Assembly: GCA_014706295.1 (NCBI GenBank)
Contig: JACSVZ010000011.1
Span: forward strand, 3,908,663-3,972,662
DNA from: Lycocorax pyrrhopterus obiensis
Taxonomy: Eukaryota; Chordata; Aves; Passeriformes; Paradisaeidae
DNA: 64,000 nt
Reading direction: 5' to 3'
Below the pieces are notes generated by a model that was not told the origin of the DNA, did not search any database, and saw nothing but the letters and a program-made list of their open reading frames with translations. Every line of letters starts with the position of its first letter. Position 1 is the first letter of the stretch. Position numbers and translations under genes: made by a program. Positions 1-13,942 of the stretch are shown here, in pieces.

Positions 1-3000
1 ACACAACCAATCCCTGTGCACCATTGAAATAACACCACACCCAGGGTTTGAGGGTGCCCAAGACATTATGAATATTGAGAGTGCTTCAAATGTAATTTCC
101 TCCTCATAAAAAACGTCACTGTCTGTTCTGAGTGCTGATATAATATGTGGAGGCTGCAGGCTTGTTCCTTTAATCCAGAGCAATTAGTTTCTATCAAGTT
201 GCACTCCCACTCTGCAGAAGTTTTAAAAACGGGGTGATGGTGTGTGTTTGAAGAAATTTTAGCTCCTTTAATCGGAATGAAAACAGCCATGAGACTCCCA
301 TGGGTCTGCAACAGGCTGTAAAAAAGTCTGCTGCAATCATATTCGATGTCACTAAAATATCTGCTCTCTGCAAAAAGATTTTTTTTCTCCCTATCCAAGA
401 TATAAGCTTACATTCCCCTTCAGCCTGTGAAATTCCTACACATCACTCTTCCCATCACTGAAACGATAGAATTTTGGGATTCTGGAAGTATGGAAGTTTG
501 AGGAAGACCGGCAATAAACATATAAATATCATACAAGCTTACAGGCAGTACTGGGAACAAGTCAGAAGTTAAAGAGGAGCTGGCAGCCAGGACGGAGTAA
601 AAGAATTCCACTTGTCTCAGCAACTTGATTCCTGCAATCAGCCTGCTCCATTCACCATTTCCTACTTAACTTTAAAATGCTTGGAATGAGATTGCTTGTT
701 GCTTTTTCCAAGTGTCAGTTCTGTGGTTCTGAATTAGCACATGGGTGTTAATTAAGCCAGGCCTTTAGGAGACCTCCAGCAGCTGCCCAGGTGGTTATTG
801 TGGGACACCAGAAACACCACCAGGTATGAGCAGCTTTTCTCTAGTGCAGCACCACCCGCTGCTACAGTGGCTTTGGCTGCAGAGGGGAGAAATGTTTGCT
901 CTAGATCAGAGCCAGGCTACAAAAAGCCCAAATTCAAGAAGAGAAAACAAATTTTAGTAAACAAGTTCGCTTTCTACCCAGGAGACATTTATTGTGGTAT
1001 GCACTACTTGGCCACAGAAAAATCCTTCCCATGAAATATTCAAAGTATTTCATCTAAAAATCAATCAACCTTCATGTTCAGAATTCGTGCCCTTTTTGAT
1101 CTAAGGATTGGATGCCTTCCTCAGATAACTGACTAACAGCAAGCGAGCTACTGATACCTTCTCTGTTGTTTTTAATGAAAACTAAGTCAATAATAAATCT
1201 ATCTGGCCATAAGCATTACATTACAAACATAAGCCCTAGAGCAAATTATTGATATTGTTCTGTTAAAGGAGTTTCCCAGCTAAAACATTTTTGGGATCCA
1301 TTATGATGACTGAGATTTTATTTAAATAACACCAATTGTAGAAAAAAAAATCAGTTGTTTGTACCTGAATGTAGATCTGTCTACAAAAAATTTGAGTCCA
1401 GACAGAATATATTTTTTATTCACAAAGAAAATGAACAGCTATACTATGGGTATGATTTAAAATACACAGTCTGCTTCCCACTCCCCCTTTTTTTTTTCTT
1501 GAAAGAGAGCTTTCTTCATTAACAGGATCTTTAACTCCATAAAAAGCTTAATGTGCTATTTTTTGTCTTCCTAGAGGACAGGTCAGTGCCAGCTATCACA
1601 GAGCAGGAATAATACAGACAGTCAGCATTTCTGTAAAACAAAAGCCAAAATCAAGAGGGAAATGGGCACACAGATATGCCAAAAGCAGTAGAAATGTATC
1701 TGCTCCACAGGACACTGTGCAAGGCACTGCAATCCTCTGCTGTGCATGAGATTGGTTTGGTCCTTCCTCTCCTCAAAGTCTGTGTATCCGATGATCAGAA
1801 ATAGCCCAAGCTTCTCAAAATATTCACTGAGCAAGTGTCTCATCCTCTGGCTCAAAAGGAGACACGCACTGACGCCTCACCCAAGGCATGTGGCTCCTCC
1901 CTTGATGGGCAGGGAAGCACTAAAGGCTTGACAGGCTGAGTCAGTGCCGGTCCAGAGGCAGAATAAAGCTCTCATCAAGCTTCCCAAGCCTTTGCTGAGG
2001 GGTGTTTAGCTCGGGTTTTGTTTACCTCCTGTATTTCAGCCTGTGGCTGAACAAAAGAGCAGCTGCTGGATCCCATAATATTGTTCAGCCTCGGCATTGC
2101 TGAGCAAATCAGAGCTGTGTTAAGTGGCTTGACTTCATCAGATGCAGGTTTGCACTGCTGGGGCTGTGTTTCACTGCACAGACCTGCAGATCCGGGACGT
2201 TTCTGTGGTGAGACACATGAGTGTGTTGAAATACCCACCTATTTACAACAAAGAATTACTAAAGCCACTAAACCCAGCAGAAAGCAGTGCGATCTACTGG
2301 CTAGAGCAGGAGTTACAAAATCAGGATGTGTAGGTTTATGTTCCAGCCCTGCTACTGACTGAGGATAAGACCTTTGTTACTTCATATATGGCAATACTAA
2401 ATAAAAGAGAATTTACTATCAAACTGCAGTGTAAATGTTCTACTGCTCCACCTGTCTTGGGTCTTCCTCCTGTCCAGCTTTTACAAGGAACAACACCATC
2501 CCAAGGTGCTGGTTCCATATTAATTACATTTAAATGTGTTACTTGTCACATAGATTGAATACAAGGGGGTGTGCATTATGTAGGGGATTAAATTTGCTGA
2601 CTTCATTTTCTAGATGTACAGAATCTTGCTTAATTGCTTTTAGGTTTTTATGAGTCTCTATTTATAAAGTCGAGAGGTTGCTTAGAATGTCCCCACATAA
2701 GTCTGTCCCTGCCACATCACTGAGTCCCCTAGAGAGTCTATCAGGAGACAATCCTGACCATTCATATTTTGAAAGAGCAGCTGGAAAAAAGAGAAACCAA
2801 CATCCAGGAAAAAAGAAAATGCAAGCCCAGCTCTGGAAATTGATTGGTACATCATGGACAAAATGATGGGAGAAACAACCAGAATGTATTAAAAGCCCAC
2901 ACATATGTCTTAAATGAACAAACCTATTAACTCAGCTTCTTAGTCAATAGAAGAAAAGACAGATTGAAGGAAAACATTTTCGAGTGTATTATTAGTAACA

Positions 3001-6000
3001 CCAGCAGAGCTTTATCTTCATTTTGGTTGTTTTCCCTGAGTTCCTGTAGAAAGCAGAGTAATCATTACAGCTGCTTTTGTCTCCTATTACCTTAACAGTA
3101 CGTTAGTGCTCCTAAATAAGTGACTTCTCCAAAACCCAAAAAGCAACAAGAAACCTTGAGCAGATGGATACACTCTGTGCTTTCAAGTGAGGCTTTCCTG
3201 GCTGGTTTCAAGTGTTGGGAGGCCAACAGGTGAGGTGATGGGATGGTCTCTAGATGTGCCCACACTTCAGAGTCCGTATGGCTGCAGGAGGAAGGAGCAG
3301 GTACCAGGACACCCAGTGTCTCTTCATCTCACCCAGCTCTAATCATTTGGATATCATCTACCTGGTGGAACCTGATTGTTAAACAAAAACTTGGCCTGCA
3401 GCCAAAGGAAAGGTACCTAAACAAAAAAGTGGTTCCAGCAGCTGGAAACTCCTGTACAAAGTCTCGGTGAGGGCGCAGCCCAGGGAGTGCAGCGTGTTTG
3501 TGCTCGAAGAGCAGCCGCTGCTGGGGAGCTCCTCACGGCTCACAGAGACAAAGCAGAGGCAACAGCAAAGAGCACTGACAGCAAATTGCCTCGGCACGCA
3601 GCGAAAATGAAGTGAGGAGTCAAAAATCGGTGCTAACCTGTCAAAAGTGTCTGACGGGAGGGAGAAACCAAAACAACCCAGAGCAGCTCTTACCTACAGA
3701 GGAGCTGCTAAAGGGTGTCTGGGTTTCCTGGAGAAGTGGCCGTGGTGGGTCCCATCCCAGCGTCCCCGAGCAGCTGTGGTTAGGGAAATGGGAGCAAGGA
3801 GTACAAATGGAGCTGTGAGCCCGCTGAACTGCTTCAATGCCCGGGCTTAGGTTCAATTCCCAGCATCACTCTGATGAAACAGCTCTGTCATTAAAAGTGC
3901 CTTAATTTTCCTGTGAATTATCAGACATTGCTGGCATTTAAATGACATACACGGTTTTAAGCTATATTCCCTATGTCAGCCAAAAATGATGACATTTTTA
4001 GCTTGGGTAAGCCTGAGTATTTTTATTCACTGCCATTCCGAGTATATTCAAATGACTCAGAGGTACAGAACTGAAGTCATATTTTAATTTTTGACCCTAA
4101 TTAATTCATCAAGTTCATAACTTTTCTTCTCATCTGAAACTTGTTCTTAGCACTTCAACCTCTACCTTACAGCTTTAAAGACAAAATGAAAGTCTCAGCT
4201 CCCTCTCCTCTCTCATTAAGATGATTTAAATTATCTGGAATTTTCCCCATTCCCACAAATAGCTTTCTATCAACTCTTTGTGACATAAACTAGTTGAGAG
4301 AAAGCTGCCTTCCACCAGTAACTAAACTGGAAGAAGGCTAACCCTGAACAAATTAACAACACACCTTTTGTCTTGAACTAAATTGATATGAAATGTGTTC
4401 CTGCTAGCACAGGAACAGCAGGAGACTTCTCAGTGTTTCTCAATGCAAAAGTACTTGCTTTTAAATATTAAAAAAACAAAGTGCAGCCTGAACACTCCAC
4501 TTGACAACATCCCAAAGAGAGTAGCTGAAACCAGTCTAACAAAGGCCAGGCCCAGCAGCAGAGCCCTGCAGGTCAGCGGGTTTCAGATAAGCTCAGTGGA
4601 TGCTCTGACGCTGCTCCCCCACTCCTTGTAACCATGCAGGCCTTCAAAGTGTGGTGAAAAAACCCCAAAAGTGAGAAAGCAGCACTCCCTCTTTTCATGT
4701 CAGTGCTAGTGATGCTGTCACTTTTTTTTTTCCAGAGTGGTTTCCTGGTGCTGTGCTTGCATTGTCACTGCAGACCCCCAGCAAGTGGGTCACAGAGCAC
4801 ACAGAGAACCCCTGGATTGCTGATGTGAGGCAAATAATCCTCCCATGCCCAGAGCACCACTCCTGCTGCAGGAGATAATTAAACACTGGCTATTGCTTTT
4901 TTCTCAATGCTCTCAGGAAGGAGATTAAAAGAACAAGGCTTAGAACTAAATCCAGGGCTACATTATTGCCTTGATATAGGTATAAATGGACAAGAGGGAA
5001 TTCAAGTATCAGTGGAGACTGGGATTTTTGCATGTTTTGAGAACAATAAGAATTTTGAGGTTTGTATCAGAAATACTTGTCTGAAAGTAATTGAGCAGCT
5101 AATTATAACAATAGTTTCACTCTAACATCCCAGTGACTGCAGTGCCAGGTCAGTATTGCCTGGCTTGTATTTCACCACCAGGAAGATTTTTTTTTCTAAA
5201 TTAAGCATCACCCAGAAGAGCACTTTCTTTGTGAGGTAAATATCTCACAAATCTCTCCTTTTGGCACTTCCATTTTGATAGCACAACACAGCACAGAGCA
5301 GAAAAACATTCAATTTTAGGTTAAAAATTTCACACGAGTAATTGTTTCTTACCAGGATCAGAAAAACCCCCTCATTTTGAAATTTCAGTGCATTACTTGC
5401 CATTTTCCTTCTTTGGTACACTTTTAACCAGCTCTCTTTCACTTGTGGATAGTATGCAAGAGCATGTCAATATTTCTGCCTTGTGGATAATGTGGAATAA
5501 AAATTTTATTCCATGTATATCAAATAGATGGTAAAAGTTCTACATAGGAGTAGTAAAATATCAACTAGGGAAAAAAGAGTTAAATCACTGTATAGAACAT
5601 GCCTACAGTGCCTAAGCACCGAGGGTTAGTCCCATGTTTGGGGGCTTATTTGTTTGGTGCTTTTTCTTTTGCAAGGTAGATCTAGAAGAAAGCAAAATAA
5701 GAAGAAATGCAACAGCTCTTATTTTAACATTCTGAATCATATTCTTTGGAGTACCAATGAGTAAATGAGGGCAGAAAGCCTTAGAACAAGACTGCTGGAA
5801 GAGAAAAAAATCCTCTTCAGCTACAAATCACTGGGAGCTATTTAGGTAAGACAGCTTGTAAAGTCCTGTACAAAATCATAGACTCTTCTGGTGTTAACAA
5901 ATGTGAGTGGGTTTAAAAAAAAAAGACAACAAAAAACCCCAAGATGAAAGGTGAACGTGGACCTTGTGTGAGAGTCAGAGCTGGCTGCTTAACATATTTC

Positions 6001-6876
6001 AGCTGCTTGCTCCCTTCAATATCTAATTCTTAAGGCACAGAAGGTTTCTGCCTTGTCTTGTAAGTTATGTTACTCCAAAAGTATCTCCTCTTTAATTCTG
6101 AAAACAGAAGGCAGAGTGAGAGAAATAAAGCCCCAGGATAATTTATGCAAGTGAAGAATAAATCAGAGTAATTCTGATGTCATCGGTGTCATTTCCAATT
6201 GCAAAATTGCAAAACACAGGCCCCATCTTCCTCCAGATCAGGTCAGACCTCCCCCACCCTGAAAACAAACCTTGGTGCAATTAATTCTCATTATGGACAA
6301 CTTTCCTCGCTCCACTGTTTGGTGCATCTCTGCCCTGACATTCCCTGACATCGCTGAAAACAAAGCACAGGGACTTTTTGGCTCTCAGATGCAGCTGCTG
6401 TGAAAGGCCACTGAACAAAATTATTTTGTTACATTGTCCCAGCAATGACCTCAGTCCTGACAGAGGAGCTAATTCAATTCCAAGGACTCTCACTACCAGA
6501 CGCTGTCAATTTGTCCTTTTTTTTTTTATTATTTTTTATACAGTAATATCTAATATGGAATAGAGTCACTAGGAAGTGAGCTGAGACCAGCAGAATTTAC
6601 TTTAATAAAGGAATAAGGTGGCACTGAAATTTCTCCCCTAGAGGGAAAGAGACCGTGGCTTTTCATTCGCACACCTTAAAGGTTGTCAGTAAACAAAGTG
6701 CCATCATATAAACTGGGTTTCTGCTTGCAGCTGGGGGTAAAATATTTTAGGTACATCTACTTCTTCTGCTGGTGAAGGAATCTGAACCAAATGAAATTCT
6801 CGAATTTTGAATTCATGCATTATGAGGTCAACCTCCTTCTCAATGACACGTCAGTTCAAAATCTCCACATGCAATA
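1..6876. other. unique A+T-rich sequence, no gene recognised
   Basis: I see no repeat family, RNA gene or convincing exon in this stretch. Open frames are under about 110 codons, overlap on both strands and have no recognisable domain. A slightly CpG-richer pocket lies around 3465-3605, with a donor-like CGGTGAGG at about 3468 on the plus strand, but no matching acceptor and frame stood out. Short T or A tracts occur near 1491 and 4723. Confidence 0.5.
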
Positions 6877-7172
6877 GATCCACAGAATGGTTTGGGTTGA
6901 AAGTGACCTCAAAGATCATCTCATTCCAAACCCCCTGACCAGGCTGCTCCAAGCCCCAATGGCCAACCTGGCCTTGGGCACTGCCAGGGATCCAGGGGCA
7001 GCCACAGCTGCTCTGGGCACCCTGTGCCAGGGCCTGCCCACCCTCACAGGGAACAATTCCTGCCCAATATCCGACCTAAACCCAGTGTCCTTCAGTTTAA
7101 GGCCCTTCCCCTGGTTCTATCACTACATGCCCTTAGGAAAAGTCCCTGTCCAGCCTTCTTATAACTCCCCTG
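6877..7172 (-). mobile_element. CR1 LINE 3' fragment
   Basis: On the plus strand this begins with CACAGAATGGTTTGGGTTG and continues through the CR1 3'-end text: GACCTCAAAGATCATC, a CAAGCCCCAATGGCCAACCT segment, and a CTATCACTACATGCCCTTA segment. That is the reverse complement of the CR1 tail, so the element lies on the minus strand with its 3' end at the low coordinate. It is 5'-truncated, as nearly all avian CR1 copies are. Similarity fades after about 7172. The open frame over 6887-7312 is repeat-derived and not a gene. Confidence 0.9.
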
Positions 7173-10100
7173 CACATTTCCTGCAGTTGGATAACTCCAA
7201 ACTGCATCCTGCTCTGTGTCTCAGAAAGCACCAGGGATTACCACAGGTCCTACCCAGCCTCACAGAGCACAGGTGGGGAGGCTGCAGCCCAGCATTCAGA
7301 GCTGTCTATTAGATTCCTATGCTTCCAAGCAGTCCTATGATCTCATTTGCCCTGTCACACAAATTGGTGTGAGAGTTAATGCAAATTAAACACACTCAGA
7401 CTGAGCCAAATTCACTTCTATGGCTTCAAAAGTAGGAGGAATGAAAAGCACTTTGTAAAATCAGGTGGTGCAAGGCAAAGGGGTTGAAAGGCTTTTGAAA
7501 TCGGGAGAGAAGCTTGAAAGCACCAAAAAAACTCCAATTGGCTAAATATGGGGAAAGTCGAGGTTTTGGGAGACACTGCTTATCTGAAAAGCACAACATG
7601 CAACAAGAAATATAAAAAGTGGGCTCAGGCAAGCATTGCAGCACGAAGCCCTGACTCTGCAGGCTTGTTTCCCATCAAGGTGTTTTGAATTCACCTGATA
7701 TTGCCAGAGGAGGTTATTCCTCAGATTTGAAATATGAGATATTAACCCCTGCCAGCCTCTCCTTTATGTTATTTTCCTTAACTATTCCTTTTATTTTTCC
7801 CACTCTAGGTTGGTTTTCCTTCCACTTAGTAATGCCAGCTTTGCTGCAATTTTGCTTGGCTTTCACTGCAGCCCAGGGACTAACAAAGCTCCACCAGTTC
7901 TAACAGTGACAATACAAGTTTGCCTGGTCCAGAGCAGGAGCTGAGCCCGTGTTCTTTCACTGATGCCAGAGACAGAAAGGACAGCTTTGGCCTGAATAAT
8001 TTATCTTTGTTTATCTTGATTTGCCTTTAAGCGGGTGGCATCAAATTTGCATGCCAAAACCTCAACACTGTGTTATTCTTCTGCTTTTCCAAGCTTAAAG
8101 TTACATCTTCTGAGGGAATATCAAGCAGGATATTCCCCTAAAAAACCACAGCTCTTCTAAAAGAAATAATAAAGTTAAAATAATTTTTAAAAATTCTTTT
8201 CAGAGCTTTATAATTTTTTTTTGCCACTGTATAAGTGGGTCAAACTCAAAAGACCTAAGAGGAGGAAGTGCTTCAGCAATGAAACATGAGTGTGAAATCC
8301 TCTGAGTATTTGTACACATTTCATCCCCACTAAACCCAGACAAATCTCTGGCACTGCAGAAAGATCTTGACATCGATGACATGATCCCAAAATGAGAGGG
8401 GGAAATAGTAAAAGCCTCACCTTTTTCCTTGCCAGAGACTCCTGCAAAACGGAGAGGATGAGGCCATTTATTGTGTGTGCTGTACCAGTGCTCTGTGTTC
8501 CACAGACAGGACATTTCACCGTGATGAGACAGGAGTTTTTGGCTCCTGTGCCTCCCTAACCAGCAGCATCAGGGCAGCATGCTGGAGATTGAGGGCTCCC
8601 AATCCTCAGGCAGAAGGCTGAGAAACTGTGTGCCAAGGCTGAGGCTCCCAGACAAAGAGGATCTGTCTCTACATGGGGAGCAGTGAGGGATAGTCTTCAA
8701 AAAGTTTCCAGCAGCACAAATAGATGAGTACTCATGCTTTGCACTAAGCAAGCTGAAATTCCTGGTCCCCTTCTCCTGTTCTTTATGCCCAGACAGAGAA
8801 AAGGACAAGCTGTAATGAGCTAGATGTTGTTGTCTTAATTTCCTTTAGTTTTTGGTTTTGTTTTGTTTTTTTCCTGCAATATTTAAATATTTAGAAACCT
8901 TAAAAAAAAAAAAAGACATAGGTAGAGCTTCAGGCTTCACAGAGTGAGACTGTCAGAATGTGTCTGCTCAGGTCTTCTGGGCTCCTTTGGTGCATCACAG
9001 CAAGTCCAGAGCCCCAGCCTGGCACACAGACTGTGGCTCTGAAGGGCTCAGCCCTCACCTCAGCTGAGAACAGCAAACCAACAGAAATGGTGCAGTGGTC
9101 CCCTCAAACACAATTCTGCTGTGTAAATGGCACATGGAAATAAAAATGCTTTCTAAATCATCAGTGTCCATGGCAGTTCTCCTGTGTGTGGGATGGACAG
9201 AGGGTTTCACACTGGCACAGCTCACAGGTAGCCAAGAGCACCCCCAAACCATGCCATGCAGACACCATGCTGGGCTGACCCAGCAGAGAGCAGGCTTGGA
9301 CAGTGGCTAAGGACAGCCTGGGAGACAATCCCAGCTTTCAAGGATTTACACCCCAAACAGGGAGGATCAGGGAACATTGGCCTGGGATCACAGCACCAGT
9401 CTGCAGGACTGCTGACTCTGTGACAGGCTGACAAGCTTGGTCCTTGCAGCATTTGCCAGCCTAGCAGCTCCAAAACTCCTCTTGTTAGTGCTTTGCCACC
9501 AACACCAAGTGCTACAGTTTTCATCACAACCTAGGATTTATTATATTAGCATTTGCTGTGGGCTATTTAATACACCATTCTCAATTCATTTGTTGATACC
9601 TGTTTTCCAGTGCCCTTTCATTATTCCCCAGCAGAACAGACTCCTGGAAACATGTAGAATAATGGCCTATTCACAGTCTTAGCCCTAATTAGGAAGCATG
9701 TTTGCATTCTGTGGAGAAGTCAGAATCACATAATAAGGGTTGTGTCGGCCATCGGAGGCTCGCTTTAGTCTCACTCAGAGCCCTGAGTGGTGCAGCAAAG
9801 TTTAAAGTATTTATGACAAGTCTGTCTGGAGTTCTCAGGCTGGCACAGAGATAATGTGGGAAAGGAACATCTCTGAGCTGCAGCACGAGCTCCTGCTCTC
9901 ACACACAGAAGGGAAAGGGAAGAGCGTGCATGGGAAGAGATCAGTTAATGAGTGTTTCTACTGCTGCAGTATTTAGAAGCTGTCCCAAATCAGACCAGGA
10001 TTATTGTTCCAGGTATTTCACAAACTCCTAAGGTGAATCCTGGCACAGAGATGGACAATCTCTTTTACTCACTTGTAATATCCTCTCGAAGACTTTTTTC

Positions 10101-13100
10101 CCAACCGATGTGATGTCTGAAATTTACAAGCAGGAGAGCAAACCACCTTTAGCAAAATTTTGCTGCATAGAATGGCCTTAGATAGAGGAAAAAAATAATC
10201 TAAGCAGGCCACAGAAAAAAGAAGAAAATATTTTCCATTTTACTGATTTTAAAATCTGCCTGTGACCTGCAGGAAACCTATCCACATTCAAGGAGAGTCT
10301 GCAGGCATCATAAAGGAAGGAAAACCAATTACAGGTCTGTAACAGCAGTTCTGAAGCTGCCACTCAGAGAGGCTCAGGTTCCCAGCAACAGACTACTCTG
10401 AGGAGACAGGATTTGGGCACTTAAGTTGCAAACTTCAATTTTTATATCCCTCTATCATTTGCAATTTCCCTGTCTAATCCTGACAGCAGCAAGGTTCCCT
10501 AGAGTTCCTCGACACAGTGTAATGTCCTGCTTTTAGGAGACACCTGAGCTTGGCGTTTTGCTTGCTCTGTTTTGGCTTGGACAAAACACTTTAGTGCAGA
10601 TAAACTGGCTCTGGTGCCCCAGCTCCTCCACAGCTCCAGAGGAATCATGTGTGCCATAGAAATGATTTTAAGCTTCTGCTGGTAAAGAGTAAAATGCTGT
10701 TATTGATAGACACAGGCATAAAAACCTAAATTCTGGCCTTGCGCTGCTGCTAGAACCTTCCAACAATACACATATTCAGCCTTGTCATCACTTGGGTTCC
10801 AAGCAGGTGCTGAGTGTACACCTAACCCCTCCCTGGAGAAGGGCAATAAAGCTTAATGTAAGCAGTGGGACAGCGGCTAAACTCTCAGCTGCAGAATATC
10901 TAAGTGTACCTCCACCTTCTGAATGGAGGAATGGTTGGTTCACTCTGTTCCATGATAATATTCCAGTTCTTAATGAAGTCTGTGGGGGTCAAGCTCTCCC
11001 CCAGTGCCAGCTTTCTCCTTTCAATAATTCTCCACCCCAGCAGACAGTGGCTGCAGCAACGACTGGCACAGTTTGGGCACGCTGGCTACCTGCTAAATGT
11101 GTGTGTGGCCAAAGTCTGTACATATTCATCTCAGAGCCCCTTCCTCCCTGAATAATACAGCAAAAAGGCCCAATTTAGGGCTGCTCATTTTGCCAGCCAC
11201 GAGAATTCCTAAATTGTTAGCAATCAAAGAGCCATTTCACAATGCCTGAGCCTCCAGCCCCAAACTGTTTCTGCAACAGTTGGAAGCAATCAATAAACTA
11301 ATGAAAGTCAAAGTGGCTGTGAGGCAGCAAGGCTTCTGTGTACCTGGAGCTGAAGCTGTTCTTTTGGCACACTCCTCTTTGAACTAACAGGGATGATTTT
11401 GTCTTTTTCTGCAATTCTCTGATTCGCTACATCAAAACCCGTTGCCTTTGTGAGCGGCTTCGTTACAGAATGCCTTTCAAGAGGAGCAACAGAAGAGCAC
11501 AACAACTATGTCGGGTCAGAAGCTCCAGTTGGGCTGGAGCCTCTGAAAGAGGATAAAGAAAGGGCAGGGATGCGTGGTGCTCTCGCCAGACTCTGTGTCA
11601 GCCTGCAGCCATTTGTGTGCTTCCTGGGGCTCCTGCAGACAGATGGGGCTCCTGGGCACTCGCTAACGTGCAACAGGAATTTCTGCCATTAACCTGCCCA
11701 GCTCTGCCACGCCGTATTTTCTGCAGGACACATCTAATGCCAGCTAAGTTATGCATTTTCAGCACTTGGATTGGGAACTCTCTGGGCACAGCCCATCCAT
11801 TTGTTGCTGATTGCTCATTGTTTAGCACATTGATCCATGGCTGAGGTTACCAGGCACCACAGCAGCACGGCACAGCCTGCTAACAAATGAGCCTAACCCC
11901 CACAGACGACGTGGAAATGGGAGAGATGAGAAAACTCCTGCAAGTCCAATAACTTTGGAGTCAACCCAGTAATGGCTCAGTGGAGTATTTCCAGTTCCCT
12001 GTCGTTTGGAGAAGTCAGGGCAGCAGCACAAGGTAACTGCTGCTTTTACAGCTGCAGAAACAGGGGTAGAACCAAGGTGCATGCATTTACATTCCCAGCC
12101 AAACTGGAGCTTGCTCGTTCTAAAGCATTTCCTAAAAACCCTCCCACCTTAACAGAAATTACAGTACTTCATTTGAGAATGAGAAGCAAGAGGAAATGAA
12201 CTTCATGTCATGATTCCATTTTTAAAGTTGTTAATAGCCTGAAAATTCAATTCCAATCATTCTAAAGTTTTTCCTTTTTTTCTTTTTCTTTTTTTTTTCC
12301 AGCAGGTGAAATGAATACTTTGGAATGCCAAAACTTTTGATCACTGCAGAAGTGGACTGAGTCTCATTTTGTTTCTCTTGAACTACTTTTCAGTTACAAG
12401 AAGTCTGTTCTGTAATTGTAAAAAAAAAAACCCAAAAAACAAACAAACAAACAAAATCACTGTATTTGAAAGATCTCCTTAGGAGGAGATAGCTCTGTTA
12501 GCACCCACATCATCACAAGTCATTACTGTGACTGTTTTGATGCTCTGCTGCATCATTTCAAAGTCCATGTAGCCTTTCCTCAAAGTAATACTCACTTCTG
12601 AGTTAATTTTGAACTAATAATACAAGTATTTCTTTGAACAAAAAGTTTTTCTGGAGTGACATGTTGCAGTCTCCAATTGCTTTCATCTTCCCCTTGAGAT
12701 ACTCTGATTTACATAATATTTTATCTAGTTTTTACTAAATGTGTACATACTCATATACATAAAATTCCTTTCAAAAGACAACCTCACATCTTAAGAGCTC
12801 TGAATAAGCAGCAATGTAGGAGTTTGGATGAAAAAAAGGCCACTGACTGTGAAGATTTAAGGAACAGAGTGACATCTGCCCCTCAATATTTCCCCTAGAA
12901 ATGGAGCAGGATATTGTACACTTGGGAATTCATTCCTAGCGGCGAAATGCAGAACTCATTGGGAATCTGAAGCAAAAAATATCTCAGGATATACATTTTT
13001 ATACATACACACACAAAATCCTGTAAGACAAATCTTGTGACTTTAGGGATTTTTTTAAGGCTTCTGCTCGATTCCACCAAGGTGATATTCACTGTTTTAA

Positions 13101-13794
13101 TCCTCAGGCTTAACACTTCCACAGCAGTTGTTCTAGGGCACAATTCATGTAAAGGTATTTCCCTTAGCCATTCCAAACTCCCATACAAAGTTGCAAATTC
13201 TAAGCACAAAGGGAAGACTGAGAAGGTGACAGACAATACAATAGACTGAAAACTCTAATTCTTCATTTTATAAAATAAGGAATTCTACCTTTGGATCAGC
13301 TGTTGACTTACCAGTTTTCTGCTGAGCCCAAGTGCCACATTATAAAGCAGCTGGCCACTGGTACTGTTTATTTCTTCTGCTAAAGCAGAAATTAATGGAT
13401 ATTAGGCTCTCTGTGTTAGGTGTTTTGCATATTTGTGCCTGATTTAAAAGTTTTAAGAACTTACTGGAAGAGAATGCACAGATACAGAATATAATGATTA
13501 TTCTTAATTTGTGTTCCAGGAGCACTTAGAAGTTCCAAACAAAATCAATGTCTCAGGCAGATAGCAACAGCATGAATCCATTACAGGGCCATTGCTGCTA
13601 TAAAACCATATTTTACACAATACACAAAATATGCAAGACCAGGAAAGGAGGGGAAAATCACCCCAAAACACTATCTATATTCAAAGTAGAAAAGATCAGA
13701 TTTTAAGATAAAAAAAGGACTTTGGTCTTGCAGAAGTGAATTCATTTCATAATGATTTTTTAAATTTCCTTTAAAAGAAGCAATATTTTTGGGT
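7173..13794. other. unique sequence, no gene recognised
   Basis: There is no recognisable repeat except simple tracts (for example 8905-8918 A-rich and 12420-12456 A/CAAA). A plus-strand frame of 119 codons at 10792-11151 has protein-like composition, but it overlaps a second open frame and shows no splice or domain support. I see nothing else that can be named. Confidence 0.45.
12420..12456. repeat. A-rich / (CAAA)n simple repeat
   Basis: An A run is followed by CCC, a second A run and four CAAA-like units. This is a low-complexity microsatellite with no associated element. Confidence 0.85.
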
Positions 13795-13942
13795 GGTACA
13801 ACTCCCTGACAGGAGGGGGCAGCCGGGGGGGTCGGGCTCTGCTGCCAGGGAACAGGGACAGGAGGAGAGGGAACGGCCTCAGGCTGGGCCAGGGGAGGCT
13901 CAGGTTGGACAGCAGCAGGAATTTCCCCATGGAAAGAATTCT
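13795..13942 (+). mobile_element. internal CR1 fragment
   Basis: This short GC-rich island contains consecutive CR1 sense-strand landmarks: CCAGGGAACAGGGACAGGAG, then AACGGCCTCAGGCTGGGCCA, GGGGAGGCTCAGGTTGGACA and CATGGAAAG. Both the 5' body and the 3' terminal part of CR1 are missing, so it is a remnant cut at both ends. Its G-rich composition contrasts sharply with the A+T-rich flanks. The frames at 13671-13999 on both strands derive from it. Confidence 0.85.

Noticed and set aside
6887..7312. 141-residue plus-strand protein
   Set aside because: It is the antisense reading of the CR1 copy at 6877-7172.
10792..11151. 119-codon plus-strand frame as a gene
   Set aside because: Composition is protein-like, but an overlapping frame is equally open and neither a domain nor usable splice boundaries were found.
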